The notes under the pieces were generated by a model that had not been told where the DNA came from, did no database searches, and saw only the letters and a list, made by a program, of their open reading frames with translations. The position numbers and the translations under genes are program-made. Shown here piece after piece: positions 32,651 through 44,488 of a stretch of 64,000 nt of DNA (positions are counted from its first letter, which is position 1; the number at the start of each line of letters is the position of its first letter). Origin of the DNA: Spirometra erinaceieuropaei (taxonomy: Eukaryota; Platyhelminthes; Cestoda; Diphyllobothriidea; Diphyllobothriidae); the NCBI GenBank assembly GCA_902702965.1, contig CACRXP010000181.1:866088-930087 (forward strand), read 5' to 3'.

Positions 32651-33133
32651 AGCTGTGTTGGATTTATTGTATGATGAGATAACTAAGTGTGGAATTCAAG
32701 TCGGTTCGGCCACATCTGCTTTTCTCTACCCTCCTATATCAATGGCAACTCCGAGTAAGACCGACTGAAGATGAGGTCGGATGCAGTGAATGACGGGGCA
32801 TGACCCAGCATTCAACTCTTCGCGCACCCTTGTGTGACGCGTCACAGCAGCGCACTGTGTCTCATAGGAGCAGACGGTTTTAATTTTTATTTTGCGTCAA
32901 TTCACTCACCACCACCTCCATTCAGACAGCCATACACTGACCAACATATGCAGCAGGAGACACGGTACTTCACCCGTTTCCCCCTATGAGGGTTATCATT
33001 GTCTCGAGGATACGGTGCTGATCTGTATGTGGATTGATTCATAACGACGTAGACTTGCAGGCCACCGCTCTTATCCCCTTTTGCTACGTTCCAGTGGCGA
33101 AACAGTGTGAAAACAACCGGAAATGACTGCCTT

Positions 33134-33202
33134 ACCACCACCACCACCACCACCACCACCACCACCACCACCACCACCACCACCACCACTACCACCACCA
33201 CC
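33134..33202 (+). repeat. (ACC)n microsatellite
   Basis: About 23 ACC units with one TACC interruption near 33190. It lies in HECTD1 intron 4, about 120 bp before exon 5. The three-base period keeps minus-strand frames open (poly-Val); these are not genes. Confidence 0.97.
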
Positions 33203-33324
33203 GCCCTTCATCCAAATTTTCGGCATACTTCCTTGATACTTTTATTGCTTTGCTGAGGTCTGGCAATAATTGCAGCCTATTTTGCTTCCTTGTCCAGCCC
33301 ACTCGTCACAAGTCCCTTTCGCAG

Positions 33325-33487
33325 GCCGCACACCATCACTTAGCCCCCACACAAGCGAATGGAGGTCAGGCAAAACAACTCCCGTCTCCCCGAGCCCCTT
33401 CCTTCCTGAAACACTCTTCCTTTTTGCTGCGGAAATTTTGCCCGTTCTCATCACACTCTTTGCCAAGACTCAGTCTGAGGTCGTGAA
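33325..33487 (+). CDS. HECTD1: HECTD1-like exon 5
   Basis: Residues 537-591. Acceptor AGTCCCTTTCGCAG ends at 33324; the first two bases complete a glycine codon left by exon 4, and the donor is GTGAA|GTAAGT (33488), phase 2. A Ser/Thr/Pro-rich, non-conserved linker of about 30 residues comes first. It is followed by LFLFAAEILPVLITLFAKTQ and SEVVK. Human HECTD1 has a hydrophilic linker and then IYLKRLLPVFAQTFQQTM at this place. An earlier acceptor (CAG at 33275) would shift the frame relative to exon 4, so 33325 is preferred by phase. Confidence 0.8.
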
Positions 33488-33643
33488 GTAAGTACGCGCT
33501 CACATACGATGGCAGCCTTCCAAGTACCTTCTTACGGACACACACACACTACAGCTAACTGTTTTCTACAAAATTCAGCTGCTTTTCTAAAAAAAACACG
33601 AAGTAGCGCCCTTTCTGGTAACGGGTGTCCCTTATCTTTGCAG

Positions 33644-33782
33644 ATATCAAACCGTACTTCTCGTACGCCGTCTCGTTGGATATCTGAACGCCTGCGATAT
33701 GCAAACCCTGAGCGATTCCACCCAGGACGGACTGCGTCTTGGTTTTCGTCTCTCTCAGATGATTTATACCGCGTTGGCTGAG
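33644..33782 (+). CDS. HECTD1: HECTD1-like exon 6
   Basis: Residues 591-637. Acceptor CTTATCTTTGCAG ends at 33643; the first base completes a lysine codon from exon 5. Donor GAG|GTATCT at 33783, phase 0. It encodes YQTVLLVRRLVGYLNACDMQ and RLGFRLSQMIYTALAE. Human equivalents are [20 protein letters not shown] and LPTILVEITATVLDQE. The exon has no internal ATG start in the correct frame and was found by splice phase and similarity, which shows why simple open-frame views miss it. Confidence 0.87.
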
Positions 33783-34975
33783 GTATCTGATAAAAGTGTT
33801 TTGTTTTTTAGAGTACTTCTGCTTGGCTTAACGTGAGGTATCCTACCTCAGTCACACCCAAGCGTCAGTCCCAAGCGTCCACTTGAAACACATGTTTAGT
33901 TTTTAAGGTTTCGATAGATTTCCCATCCCAACTGCTGTAAAACCTGCTCCGGGCCTCTGTGGAGGCAGGCGTATTTCAGCATGTTGATGCCTGCATTAGG
34001 CTTCATATCACCTCGGCGATATCTTTATTTTCGACCGTCCTCCAACGCAGCCGTTAGAAACGCGAAGATGTTTATTGCCATGCAGCCGACCATGGTGATA
34101 AGGACCAAAGAGTGCAATACAGATTAACCGTAGTTTATATTGTTATCCCAAGCTAGTGTTATTGAGGTCGTACCCACTCTCGTAAGGAGATCCTCAACTG
34201 GAAAATATTCCTTTTTTGGTTTGCAGTAAAGTACGAAACATTGTGTCGAATTCATACGCCGTAGATTTCTCGCTTACTGATAACCGCCATTCCCAACCAT
34301 CTGGCGATGACTTCGCTCAGAAAAATCTTCGTGTCTGGCGCATAAGTAGGAGAATTTGAAAGTTCCTTTCCTGTAAACATTCTATGTAGCACCACATGCG
34401 CATTTACAAGGGGGTACGAGTTTCATGCGTCATGCATTTCCATGTTGCAACCCCACTTAAGTGCTGTGGCTACTTTGAAAGTACATTTTTGGATTTTGCT
34501 TTGTGGTTAGGGCGTTGAATTTCCAACCAGTAGGTCGTGGGGTCGAGCCCCAGGGGTTGCACACTTCAGGGTTGGGTGTGGCTGGCTGACGACGGCTAGA
34601 AGTGGTCATCCCGGTCCCCCTTGTCTTTGTCGGTAATGCCATTCTGCCCATATTACGCGCTGCAGTGCGGCTGCTGGCGGTGCCAGAGAGAGAGAGAGAG
34701 AGTCTCAAGGCACAACGGGACGAGTGAGCTCCATAATGCGGTCGGTGAACGCCCCTCTACCATTTCGTTCTCTGTTTCAGACTTGCTCCGGCATTCATTT
34801 CGCCTCTATGACATTCCTTTTTAAAGAAAGTCACAAGAGGCAGGCCAACCTTCACATGGAGAAATGACCTTAAAAATGGCACTCACTTGCTTTCCTAAAT
34901 AAAATCCCCCTGTCCCCCTAACCTTCGCAAAGTCACCATTCACGGCTTGACAATCTCCCATTATTTCCCCTTTAG
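33783..34975 (+). other. HECTD1 intron 6
   Basis: A 1.2-kb intron. It contains a tRNA-like family B repeat (34496-34660), a short GA repeat (34685-34702) and otherwise nothing I recognise. Confidence 0.75.
34496..34660 (+). repeat. tRNA-like SINE-type repeat, family B, copy 3
   Basis: It has an A-box-like TGTGGTTAGGGCGTTG (about 34500-34515) and a B-box-like GGGGTCGAGCCCCAG (about 34540-34554), then GTGTGGCTGGCTGACGACGG and AGAAGTGGTCATCCCGGTCC. The GGCTGACGACGGC body and the AGAAGTGACCAT-like block are shared with 1936-2075. This is the best-preserved promoter-like copy of the family in the window. Confidence 0.65.
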
Positions 34976-35536
34976 GAGCCGGAGGAGTCAGTTCTCTGCG
35001 TCCTCCAGCTGACTCAACAGCTGCTTCACAAGGCCCGCTCCGTCTACCTGCCCATCTTCCAACGCATTGGCCTCGTTGCTATGATTCGATGTGTTTACGA
35101 GGTACTGAAGAATCGTATTGAACTTAAGTCCTCGCGGGCAAAGTGTGCGAGCGCCGGCAATACTAAGGCGCAGCCTACTGATGAGACCACTGGCGGTGAG
35201 GGGAAAAGTGGACAAGAAGAGGGCGGGGAGGCGGCTACCGAGGGCACTGGAGAAGAGGAGGAGCAGGAGGCGGCCGATGAGGAGACTGAGGACCACATCG
35301 AACATTCGGAGCTTCTGCATTTCAATGAGGACAATCAGGAGGAATCAGAGGCGCGGAGTGGGTCGCCCGCGCAAGAGGAGGACGGCGAGGAAACACATGA
35401 AAATTCTAATGAGGACGTTAGGGCATCTGACCAACAGGTTGATGAAGTTGCCAAGTCGGAAGAGCCTAACGCATCTGGTGATGGAGGTGAGCGGGGGGAA
35501 CAGAATTCTCCGACCCCTAAACAACCTGTGGAGTCG
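34976..35536 (+). CDS. HECTD1: HECTD1-like exon 7, with acidic linker
   Basis: Residues 638-824. Acceptor TTCCCCTTTAG ends at 34975, phase 0; donor TCG|GTAGGT at 35537, phase 0. It begins EPEESVLCVLQLTQQLLHKA, then YLPIFQRIGLVAMIRCVYEV. Human: [20 protein letters not shown], then LDQLARLGVISKVSTL. The rest (about residues 690-824) is a strongly acidic low-complexity linker rich in Glu, with Asp, Gly and Ser. It includes runs such as EEEEQEAADEETED. Human HECTD1 also has an acidic Asp/Glu tract here (DDENEEES), but only a few tens of residues. A donor at 35541 is possible but would break phase with exon 8. The shadow frames in this exon are open because GAG/GAA-rich DNA lacks stops. Confidence 0.9.
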
Positions 35537-38500
35537 GTAGGTGATTGGGCTTTTCCGATAAAATACTCTGAAAAAGTAGAAATTTTAATGCCCTATCAGA
35601 GACAATGGTCATCATATCGCCCTCTCTGTCTTACCCTCTGGCAGATTGAGAGCTCATACCCATTCGTATTGAAGATTCTAGTTTTTTGTATAAGCTATAG
35701 TTTAGATCCTGTTGTTTATCAATGGAAGACGAGGATTTATACACATGATGCCAGAAATCTGGTCCCCGGAAATGGTTGCCACAGGGATGTTGCACCATCA
35801 TGTCACACCCAGACTAGTGATCAAGTCGAACGGTCGACGTCATAGGTGCTCCCTTTCACCCTCCGCAACTGTCTAGAGCGAAATGCGATTTGCTGAGCGC
35901 CCCTCCTATGGAAGTGACTGATTACAACAAGCACTTTCTGCAGCATATTAAAGGCGTGTTACGTTGGGCGCATTAACTGGAGAATTTGCCCAGCTCATCT
36001 CCGCTGCTCCTTATTTCACACGAAACAGACTTCTGAAAAGAGATGTCTCGGCCATCACTCTAACGGGTTTTATATAAAGACCACATTAGGAAAAAGCCAT
36101 TGCCGCCTTAGGTATTTCGTCAGTTACCAACATTCTGAACCACCAACATCCAGCGCGTTGGAACGGTTTATAATTACGTTGAGTTGTTTATGGCGGGCAA
36201 TCTAAGAGCTGGACCTGAGCCAGATCGATTATTTCTTCCCTCTCGTTGTTGCAGTAGCAAGTCCGAGCCAGGCAGGCTAAAACGTTAAAATAACCAAAGG
36301 TAGTCTGTGACAGTTGGGCGACGCGCCATAAATTGCTTAGATGTTTCTTAGCTAAGACTCACATCTTCATGTGTATCTTAACCAAACCTTGGTTACCTAC
36401 GAGCTAATAAAAAGACAGAGTTTCTCCCGAGCATCGAATAAAGTGCACAGCGACAGCCAGCGAATAGTTAAAGTTTGTTTAAGAAGCGCGCACGGCCTTC
36501 GGTCAGGCACTTCTCTTTCCCGTCGTCATGCTGACTTCCGTCTTCTTCCATTCTCATTGCTTTACAACTATCCCAACGCCATCTGATACCACACTCTGCG
36601 CCCGAGTGCGTTGATTAATCCGGTGTTTTGTGTGGTGGCCGCCGCCTCAACTGAATCAACGGCTTCCAAATCGTCGGTAGTGCCCGTCTCTGCACATAAG
36701 TGACTCATTCGTTCCCTCTGGTCTTCGACACTCATGGGTTACCGGCACCTGCACAAGTTTGACTCTGTTGTTATAATCTTTGACTTCGCCCAACACTGGA
36801 AAATAACATATTGGGCGAGGGATACTCCGTACATCATCCTATTGGGTAAACCGTAGTATTAGTTGTCGCCACATCAGACGTGATAGGAATATAACTGTTT
36901 GTGGCAAGCTGACGAGCTCCTCTACTCTACATCTCCTAATATCTCTGCTTGCGGGTCTTGTTGGTTTTTTATCTAACAAAAAGGTGTAGGAATTGTGGTG
37001 CCGGGGAGACAAGCAGTTTGTTTATCTTGTGAGGTGAAGACGTTTCTCCACTTCCAGGCACCTGCCAAATCAGAAAATCTTTACCGGCAAATCAGAGAAA
37101 CTGGAAGGATCATTCCTCACCTCATTATTATCATTAGCCAACCGTACTCAAATCTCAGGTGGGCATATACGACCCGATACAGCCATGGACATTACTTAAA
37201 TGTGGTTCTTAAGAACATCATCAAATGCATACATACTGAGCTGCCAGTCATCACAAATGATTATAATTCAAAATAACGGATGGATCATAATAGGGGCAGC
37301 GGCAATTGATTTGAACCATCTACCAAAGCTTGATAAGATGCCTGTAATTACCTTCTGCGCGGGCGTTCTTCTGTCATTCCCATTGGTACCGCACAGAATC
37401 TATTAAAAAGCGTGTTATCACCCGGACTCTCTTGATGGGCAATTTTTCGAATCTACAAAACGTGGACGAAGTTTTTTTCCGGATGGATGCAGCTTGTCAA
37501 GTCTCTTAACTGACCTTCGGAAAAGCGTATTTGGCGTTTGTGAGGTTTTCATCGTTACAAATGCATTGAAACCAGAGGGCGCGGACCACTGTCCCTCGGT
37601 TGTCTAAACGTCCCCTTGAGCCGCGGCTTGCTGGCCAGTGCGTTGTGCTGATAAATGGAGGAATGGCCTCTTGTAGTACCTGGATTCGTAGGCAGACCTA
37701 TTTGCTTACCTATTCAGCACGACCATTGACCGGTACCCTAGTCCTAACCTCAAACGTAAAACGGAAGACAAATGGGTCAGATGTGATTATGGAGCCCCAC
37801 AAAATAGCCCCAGTAAACAAACTCCCCAACCACCTGTAATACGGGTCCTGGCTGCCAACTGCGATCTAGCCAAAATTAGTTTAGACGGGACTCGACTTTG
37901 AAGTTGTCTACCTGCGTTTCTAAGGTACAATTTGTTAGCATTTCAGGGCACCTTTTAGGACATTATGTGTTGTGTATATATGTTGTTATTGGAAAACAAG
38001 GCAGCGGTCGTTTTCGCTATCCTGGTCCCAAGTGTAAGCGCAATTTGGACATTACAAGTAAAGTAAGCCGAGGGAGGATGCTGACATCAATAGTGGAATA
38101 GGTAGCCGAAGCTTAAACGGAAAATGGCAACTTGGTGTATCGGTTTAGAGGTAGGGTTAGTTTCAGTGTCTGGGCTAGTGTCAGGCTGTTAATTGAGTTC
38201 AGGGTTAGGCTTTGTGTTAAGTTTATGGGTTCCGGTTGGACTTAGGGCTTGAATTGCGGTTTAGGTTTACTTTTAGTGTTATGGCTGGGGTTAAGACTAT
38301 GGTAGGCTTATGGTTAAGGCCAGGGTTATGGCTAAGGTTAGGGTCAGGATTTAGGTCAAGGTTAGGGCTAAGATTAGGGTTAGGGCTAGAGTTTGTGGCA
38401 GGTTAGGTCTATAATTACATTAATGATTAGGTTTACTTTTGAAGTTACGGTTAGGTTTACTGTTAAGTTTGTGGTATTGCTACCCCGCGTCTCCTGCCGG

Positions 38501-41410
38501 GCAGGTCTTTTGCGGGGATTCTAGGCTTCCTTCAATCTCGCGGCAGATTTGTCATACATCAGGTTGCCTCTTCCGTTTCAGCCTCGGCTACTTTCCCCAC
38601 TAACGATTTCAGCATCCCCTTTCGACTTACTTTACTTTCAATGCCCACATCGCGTCCACACTTGGGACAAGGACAGCGTAGTCGACCCTTGCCAAAAGTC
38701 ATGAAACTTGAGACAAATACTTGGTCTACGCCGCCGACAAGGGCCTGCCAATATGTTTGGCAGTAGTTCGTACCCCTGTCGAAAAATATCACACCTACAA
38801 ACCTCCTTTAAAGTTTGGCGCAATCTTATAGATTATTCTATGGCTGTGTCCTAGGTGGCTTTGAAAAATCTGTAGATCATAACCTTTCCGCCAGAGGAAA
38901 CACTGTTAGCGTTGCCAACTAAATCGGCAACTAATCTTCAGAGATTGGGATCTTCCTTAGTTTTTTTCCGTTGAAGCTGAAATCTACTCCCCTAGGGTCA
39001 CCTATGGGGGGCGATGCTTCCTCATTGGTGCAGTCTCCCCCGTCCCCTGTGCCGTGTGCAGCGTCACCCCTGCGCCACCTCTGTGCGTCGACTCGTAGGT
39101 AGTACTTATTATGCTGTGAGCTGTCACCCCTGAGACTGTAAATGAGGTCTTAGTCTATCATTCGACCTGTCTGCGGTTTGCGCGTTCCCGCGCCAAAATT
39201 TGAAAGACAATCGACACGTGCTACCATCGGGTTTTGTCGATCGTAGCTGCGGACAACGCGAATAGTGATGGCGTAGTTCGCAGTGTAACAGATGTCTTTT
39301 GCCAACGGAAGCGAATAGGCGAACCCCAGGAGGCAGTTCGAAGGAAGAAAATGCGATCGCTAGAACAAGGAATTCAGTAGCTTGACCTTCCAGATTTTCA
39401 CTTGAATCCGCCACCAAAGGCAGTCGCAGATAAGGGCACTAGAGGCACAAGGTGCGCAGCATTTGTGGGACGCGGTTGCATGCTATCACATGTTTATCAT
39501 AATTAGCAACACCCGACTTCGTCGCTGCGATGATTGCTTGTTAGTCCGCACCCCAGGGGTTTTTGATTCCTGGCGTGATGATTATTTGACAGTTTGACTC
39601 ACTGTCATTAGAACTGATTGTCGACTGTGTGTAACGGCCGAGGATGTCAAGGGTAGCACGCACCAAAAATAAGAAACGCTGAGAAGAGATCCTGGCGGAG
39701 ATAGAGTCTGAACAGGACCGTTAGCATCCCTGGATACTCATTCACACACGGGAGAAGAAGTACGTCAAGTATGAGATATAGTATAATAGAATGAAATGGA
39801 TACGCAGAACGTGTATAAAAACGTAAGTATAAATGCGGAATGAGAAACTACGAATAGGTGACCTGTCTGGATGGATAGACGACCCTGAGATACTAGCAAA
39901 ACAGCCGGTGGGGATGCAGCGCTGTGGGCAACTGCAGGGAGGGTCGAGAGGGAGCCGACGTTGCGTGAGAGAGAGGGAGAGAGTCGAGAGCGACGGTACG
40001 TTGCGGGAGGGGGGTCGGCGATAGCGAGGGGAGGGGACACCAGCCGTCTTCGCCAGCACGCAGTTACGTCCGCTCCATCCCAGGTCCGCGCGCCAAAAGT
40101 GTTCACACATTCAAACAACTCTGTTCGCGCCAAGGGGCGTTACATGTGCCCTACGCGCGCGGCTAATTGATTTGCCCAGGCGGTTTCAGAACAGGATATG
40201 AAGGTCGGAGGTCATTGCACTTGCCAATTGACTGCAGACCGAAGAAGCATGACTTAGCCAGCTCTTGCGAGAATTACGCCTCACCACACTTAAAGCTGAT
40301 GGCCGGATCCCGCCAAATGAGCCGCAACCGGAGAGCTGGCGCCATTCCTCCTCACTGCTGCGTGTCCGGAATAATCACCTAGTTGCTCCAAGGTAGTTGC
40401 TTTGTCTTCTACTGCACCAGGTCTGGTACACGGCCCCGGACGTTTCTTGCCGTAGCAGTGGGTCCTCCAACCTCATAACCTGGCACCGGGTGGTTGCTTC
40501 TGGTCTGCGTGCAACCCCAATTCCAGGTGGTGTGAGAAGGCGACTGGCGGCTCCGGAGAGGTTCTTCACGCACGAAAGCGCCCACCGAAATTTGGGATTG
40601 GTTGGATTGGCTCTCGTCTCATTTGGGCATTCACGGGCTGACGAAGTTGCTCCGGTGACCATTCGCTTTGGCCAGCCGTCTAAGATATTGTAATCCAGCC
40701 CCCTTGTCTTCGGTTCACTTCAATGCGTCACAGCATGTCGGTTTAGCATCCTTACGCAGATGCATTTGTGGCTGTTTGGGTGTTTACTGTTTAAGGTCAA
40801 TACCTGCGTCGTATCAACCGCTTTCCTGTACACTGTAATTCGTTAGGCCATCGAAGTCTTTGCGGCAGATGAGGACCTCAAAGAGGATTAGCTTGTTGTT
40901 GAGGATGGGTTCAAGTGAGAGTCCGAAGCGTCGGGCCAACTAGCTTCTTGTTTCAGCAGTCACATTTCTGGATGTCTTCACGATGATGGCGCCAGGGATG
41001 ATCTTTAGTTTAGGGAAGGAGACTGCTCCAACACACGAAAATGGCACCTGGGATGACGTTGCATAAGCCGGAAGACAGGTAGGGCGCCACTCATATCTTA
41101 ACAGCAACCCATCCCACAATCGGCATTAATGGGGCAAATATGGGACTTGGCGCTCGCATCTCATAAAGAAAACAGCACAGAGTACACCACAGTCTCATAA
41201 ATTGGACAGTTAATTTTGCCTTTTAAACCTTAAAACAATAAATTCACCTCCACCGATGAATGGATTTTCCCCTTTTGACGCCATTTCTTACGCGTATTTC
41301 CAGACGTTTATAAATACGCTATTTCAGTAGACTTTTAATTGTGTAGCCCGCGCCACCCGTATTTATGTGCCCCCTTCTCGCTCTTTCCTTATCGCTGCGT
41401 TCTCCCCAAG
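35537..41410 (+). other. HECTD1 intron 7 (5.9 kb)
   Basis: It contains a decayed telomere-like array (38140-38475) and a GA-rich, CpG-rich stretch (about 39890-40150) that looks repeat-derived. Open frames of up to about 120 codons on either strand have no recognisable domain. No exon is required between exons 7 and 8, because both boundaries are phase 0 and the family alignment runs directly across. Confidence 0.65.
38140..38475 (+). repeat. Degenerate telomere-like (TTAGGG-type) array
   Basis: More than 300 bp of GGTTAG/GGTTTA/GTTAAG variants, all in the G-rich orientation on the + strand. The densest exact units are near 38330-38390 (for example AAGATTAGGGTTAGGGCTAG). It is an interstitial telomeric sequence by composition. 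Decay suggests an old event, or a generic satellite built on the same motif. Confidence 0.7.
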
Positions 41411-41624
41411 GAACCAGTAATTCTATCAAGTGCTCAACACTACCGTTGGCAAGAGTGGACCCTTCGTTGGTTCGGCAATCTCCTCTTTGTCTTCAACTCG
41501 CATGCTGTAGTGCAGCTGGAGATCAACTGTCCTGATGGCGAGTTACGTGGTATAGCAATGACGGCGGAGAATGGCCTAGTTCCCATTGAATTACGCCCAG
41601 GAATAGAACCACTCGCCAGATCAA
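41411..41624 (+). CDS. HECTD1: HECTD1-like exon 8
   Basis: Residues 825-896. Acceptor GTTCTCCCCAAG ends at 41410 after a long pyrimidine tract, phase 0; donor TCAA|GTAGGT at 41625, phase 1. It encodes SAQHYRWQEWTLRWFGNLLF, VFNSHAVVQLEI and GELRGIAMTAENGL. Human HECTD1 has [20 protein letters not shown] with WSDAAALELSNGS and then FRFILDGKL. The conserved (H/Y)-W-(R/Q)-(D/E)-W core is clear. This segment begins the central beta-rich region between the solenoid and the SUN-like domain. Confidence 0.9.
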
Positions 41625-43560
41625 GTAGGTTTTGATCGCAAATGTAGGCATTCTAAAGTAGACGGTGAAACCAATAAGACCTGCCCAAATTCACGAAGCT
41701 CTCTTTTTATCTCATTACCCAGTTCAGTTAAACACGAGCGACTTGAACAAAAAAGCACAAAAAGGCGTTATGACCACTACTGAGTTGTTTACTGATAGTA
41801 ATTCTTGAGATAAGTGGAAATGTCAATACGTGAAAAGTTCTTGTTGAATGGGTAAGCTTGATTTGCAGAATGCACGTCCATGCTCACAACTGAATAACCG
41901 TAAGCGTAGAACCGTTTAGGTCGACTAGTCCAGTTAGTTCACGGGCTAAGTAGCTTCTAAGGACTGGTGTCATCTGCAGTGTGTTGGCCAGTCAACTGCC
42001 TGGCGTTGTTCGATTTGCGCGGAACTGCTGCGAATCAAAGAGCTTCCTTCGTGCATTGTTCGAGATGCAAGTATGCTTATGTCATTTTTTGTGTATAGGG
42101 AGGATTATTCTTCTGTGCAGCCATTATGCTTTTGTTGGAAACAATAGCAACTCCTGGGTTTCAAGACAAGCTTGAAATGTCAATGAAGGCTGTGTTGTTT
42201 TCGGCTTTCTAGTTGGCTGCTCGAAAAGTCGGTTTCTCAAGTGACTCTAAACCGCACTTGTAGGTCGACCTAATTGCTCAACCACATTGTTGGAAAAAAC
42301 GGACTTCCACAGAGAGGACATTCTATAGATATGACGTTGATCGAATAAAAGAGTTATCCAAGTCTCTCCCTTGAAAGGTTCACTGCAAGGATACTCAGCA
42401 CATGAATGAATGAATGCGCATAGATCTCGTCCTTCTTCACTGCAAAGTATGAGAGAAAATTAAAACATCCTCAATGTGTGTGCATATACCTGACTAATAT
42501 TGGCACGTGTCTTTCAGCGAACGGTAAAATCTTGTCTGTTTTTGGGGCCATTTTCCGCGTTCTCGTCTAATTGCTGATCCTCTATTATAAATTTTATTAA
42601 CGCTCCTCAGACTGAAAATATTGAAACGATTTACTCTGTGCCCGTCCAGTTCCAAGGTTAGATGCTGACTGAAAGTTAGCCGCACAGAAACCATCTTGCT
42701 ATGTACGTAGGCGTTTAGCTAGTGCGGACTTGGTCTAACTTTCCGAGGTTACTTCTAGAATAGTCGTGTATGCTAGAAAAGGGAAAGTATGGTAAAGAGG
42801 ATGATTGCCTGTCTGCATTTACCCATTTTAGGAGACAGGATTGCGCATATTTGCAAATCGTAACTTTTGCAGAGGAAAGCGCCACAATTTTCTTAAAAAT
42901 AGCATTTTTAGTCACACTTGAAAAAAATTCAGCTTGTATAAAAACCGCCTCCTTTAACTTGAGGAGCTTGTGGCTTTCGAGTCTTGAATAGCATTCTTAA
43001 CATGACGAAACTGGTTTAAGGTACATAAGGGAATTCGGAAAGGAACTTTGTTTTTGGACCAAGGGCTCGCTTGCTTTTCGGGGCCAGTCTCAAAGACGTT
43101 TATGATATCCCGTTGGTAAATACTTTGTAGCCAACGTTACTGCCTGTTCTGCGTCAACTTTCTCTTCAGAATATTAGAGAGTAGTCAGGCTTCGGATGAT
43201 CGTTATTTCCAGCAAAGGGTCTTCTACGATATTCTGCTTTGAATTACGCAAGAATCTCGAACAATAACTAGTTCGATAGGCATTTTTGTGTCCATAGTCC
43301 TCCGTCGTTTAAACGTACAGCTGAAGGAGCCGACTGTAGCGACAATCTCTGGCTGTTGTTTTGCCACCAGGTGACTGAAAGTCGGGTCGAAATTCAGAAT
43401 TGTTTCAGCTTGGGTCGGCATGCTAGGTAGTTGTAGCATAAAATTCTGTAACAGATTCCCTTGGTTACTGCCAAAATTTGGCGCCTTGAAATGATAACCA
43501 GCCTCCTCTGTCAAGATAAGTTCATAATCACTTTGTATGTCTCTTCTTCGCGCACTTCAG
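41625..43560 (+). other. HECTD1 intron 8
   Basis: A 1.9-kb GT-AG intron, AT-rich toward its 3' half. I see no recognisable element. Confidence 0.7.
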
Positions 43561-44488
43561 ACTTAAGGGCGGATCTGCTCCGCTTGTACCATCGGATCCA
43601 GGGCAATGGCTATGCCAGTGAACTATTCTGCTGCGACCAAGTACCGTACTTTGACACCTATGATTACGAGCACCAAGTGGCAGAACACGAGAAGCTACAA
43701 CGTTCCTTTTCGGTACCCTGGCTCGTTGCACGCATTGGTTCTACTAGGGGTGCTGCGATCGACAGCAGTACTCGGCCCCGGCCTCCGCCCCCGGTACCTT
43801 CACAATTCGCTGACCAATCCTCTTCGGGCAAGCCTACGCAGGTCGCATTTCGGCGTTATCTGTCCTCCCCTTCGGAGGCAACTGAACGAAGCCCGCTACT
43901 TGCGGCATTTGTTCGACGGCTTCAGCCGGGTTTATTGCAGAAGCCCTTTCCCAGCCACGCCAAAGTGGGTTCCCTTCGGCTTGACGTTGTCAAGGGTGAC
44001 GATGGCATGCACTATCTCCGAGTCGTTTCTTTGCCAGCAATCACGGAAGACGCTTCAAGCCGCACAGACCCTGAGATGCTTCTTTTCTCCGCCTATGGTC
44101 GTAACGGTTTTCTACGACTCAGCCTGCACTCATCAAACTTGGCCGAACGTAAATCACGCAGACAAACCCCACTGGTCCGCGAGCACCAAGTCCACTACGG
44201 ACCCGACTTCTTGCGATCCCTCTTGGCAACCGAGGGAATAAGGTCAACGACGCCGCAGGATTTCAGACGCCCAGCATCGGAGAAACTTGGCCCGAAGAAG
44301 GTCGCTGATTCAGACATTCCATTAATCGACGAGTCCCATAATATCAGTGCTACAGACTCTTCCAAAGCTGAAGAAATCGCCTTCCCGCGCCAACCCGTGC
44401 TGGTAGACGACAAGGAGTGGGAAATAACTTTTCATAGTGGCAAACTAAAACAACGGATTCCGCAAAAGTCACTTGATGGAGGCAATGG
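43561..44488 (+). CDS. HECTD1: HECTD1-like exon 9 (large central exon)
   Basis: Residues 896-1205. Acceptor CTTCGCGCACTTCAG ends at 43560. The exon starts in phase 1, matching exon 8, and ends in phase 2 just before GTAAAT (44489), where continued reading meets TAA. It starts LRADLLRLYHRIQGNGYA, comparable with human EFLEKLQRARGQV. A Ser/Pro/Arg-rich linker follows (SSTRPRPPPPVPSQ), then KVGSLRLDVVKGDDGMHYLR and RNGFLRLSLHSSN. This is plausibly the counterpart of human [20 protein letters not shown]. The C-terminal third (RSTTPQDFRRP to the exon end) has no obvious counterpart. This is the least conserved long exon: the open frame, phases and start match are good evidence, while domain assignment inside is tentative. 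Confidence 0.82.

Larger units (their letters stand above)
31218..33324 (+). other. HECTD1 intron 4, with assembly gap and ACC repeat
   Basis: A 2.1-kb intron (length includes the gap). It holds a 585-N gap (31699-32283) whose two flanks are near-identical, a D-end repeat fragment (32585-32650) and an ACC microsatellite (33134-33202). A short hairpin GGCTCCC..GGGAGCC lies near 31491-31513. No further exon is needed, since phases of exons 4 and 5 match, but a small exon hidden in the gap cannot be excluded. Confidence 0.7.

Noticed and set aside
32902..33201. Poly-valine open frame on the minus strand
   Set aside because: Translation of the ACC microsatellite in an intron.
35095..35540. Ser-rich minus-strand frame and Arg-rich + frame in HECTD1 exon 7
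   Set aside because: Both are alternative-frame readings of the GAG/GAA-rich acidic linker.
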